A stretch of 37,271 nucleotides of DNA, taken from assembly GCA_001830425.1 (NCBI GenBank), contig MIAA01000051.1:1-37271 (forward strand), given 5' to 3'. Below the pieces are notes generated by a model that had not been told where the DNA came from, did not search any database, and saw only the letters and a list, made by a program, of their open reading frames with translations. Each line of letters starts with the position of its first letter. Positions within the stretch are counted from its first letter, which is position 1. A program made the translations under genes and the position numbers. Source of the DNA: Rhodospirillales bacterium RIFCSPLOWO2_02_FULL_58_16 (lineage in GTDB: Bacteria; Pseudomonadota; Alphaproteobacteria; Rhodospirillales; 2-02-FULL-58-16). Of the stretch, positions 37,110 through 37,271 are shown in pieces.

Positions 37110-37271
37110 GAGGCGGCAGTTATACCCGAACCTGTTAGAGCATTATCCGACCAAATTGAATCTTCTGCGCCGGAGGGATTTTTTGGCGCGGGCAGGAAAA
37201 GGGTGTAGCGCGTAGCGTACACTACGGGCAAGCCCTTTGACGAACCTGCGCCGAAAAAGACCCCGGCCCTT
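37110..37271. other. Right-end intergenic region, no gene recognised
   Basis: Upstream of the GST gene, 162 bp to the window edge. It contains a short imperfect inverted repeat (gtgta...tacac near 37203-37222). No reading frame here has a recognisable product. It may contain the GST promoter or a dispersed repeat, but no box could be assigned. Confidence 0.3.

Noticed and set aside
36950-37231. 93-aa minus-strand frame overlapping the GST start
   Set aside because: It overlaps the well-supported GST N-terminus in another frame and has no recognised motif.

Overview
The window looks like chromosomal DNA of an alphaproteobacterium, most likely Rhodospirillales-like. Supporting signs are G+C of about 58% in core genes, the mutS-glnD-murJ gene order, a MaeB-type malic enzyme, an alphaproteobacterial ribbon-helix-helix protein, a DUF2336 protein and a Cpa-type (Caulobacter nomenclature) Tad pilus locus. 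No rRNA, tRNA, CRISPR array, transposase or integrase gene was recognised.

Layout. 1-4.9 kb (minus strand): a sugar-type methyltransferase, an RHH protein and a SagB-like nitroreductase. An AT-rich two-gene insert follows, an OLD/AAA-type ATPase plus a DUF4276 (TOPRIM-like) protein, which looks like a defence or abortive-infection type pair. 4.2-7.7 kb (minus): a sugar nucleotidyltransferase, a heptose-kinase-like GHMP kinase, a transaldolase and an NAD-dependent epimerase. 7.7-15.5 kb (minus): the main Tad pilus operon cpaB-cpaC-cpaD-cpaE-cpaF-tadB-tadC, whose last gene overlaps the epimerase start, so pilus and sugar genes appear to form one long transcription unit. 15.7 kb: a PilZ (c-di-GMP receptor) gene reading the other way with its own promoter. 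16.2-17.3 kb: a RES/Xre toxin-antitoxin pair with a recognisable promoter and operator. 17.4-20.7 kb (minus): tadG-tadE-tadE followed by a DUF2336 gene.

20.8-26.2 kb: clpB (plus) meets maeB (minus) tail to tail with an 11-bp overlap; a general-stress-like glycine-zipper protein precedes maeB. 26.2-29.3 kb (minus): a sulfur module with a Crp/Fnr regulator, a DUF2892 membrane protein, a DUF3365 haem protein, a DsbA/HCCA-fold protein and two half-size YeeE/YedE (thiosulfate-transporter-type) proteins. This module is bounded by two 26-bp direct repeats that match at 25 positions, which suggests it was inserted between the stress gene and mutS. 29.4-36.4 kb (plus): mutS, glnD, murJ. 36.4-37.1 kb (minus): a glutathione S-transferase.

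The most interesting points are the ATPase/DUF4276 pair with its own promoter, a possible 12-codon leader ORF and a REP-like remnant; the repeat-bounded sulfur island with paired Crp-type operator candidates; and the translational coupling of heptose-type sugar genes to the Tad pilus operon.
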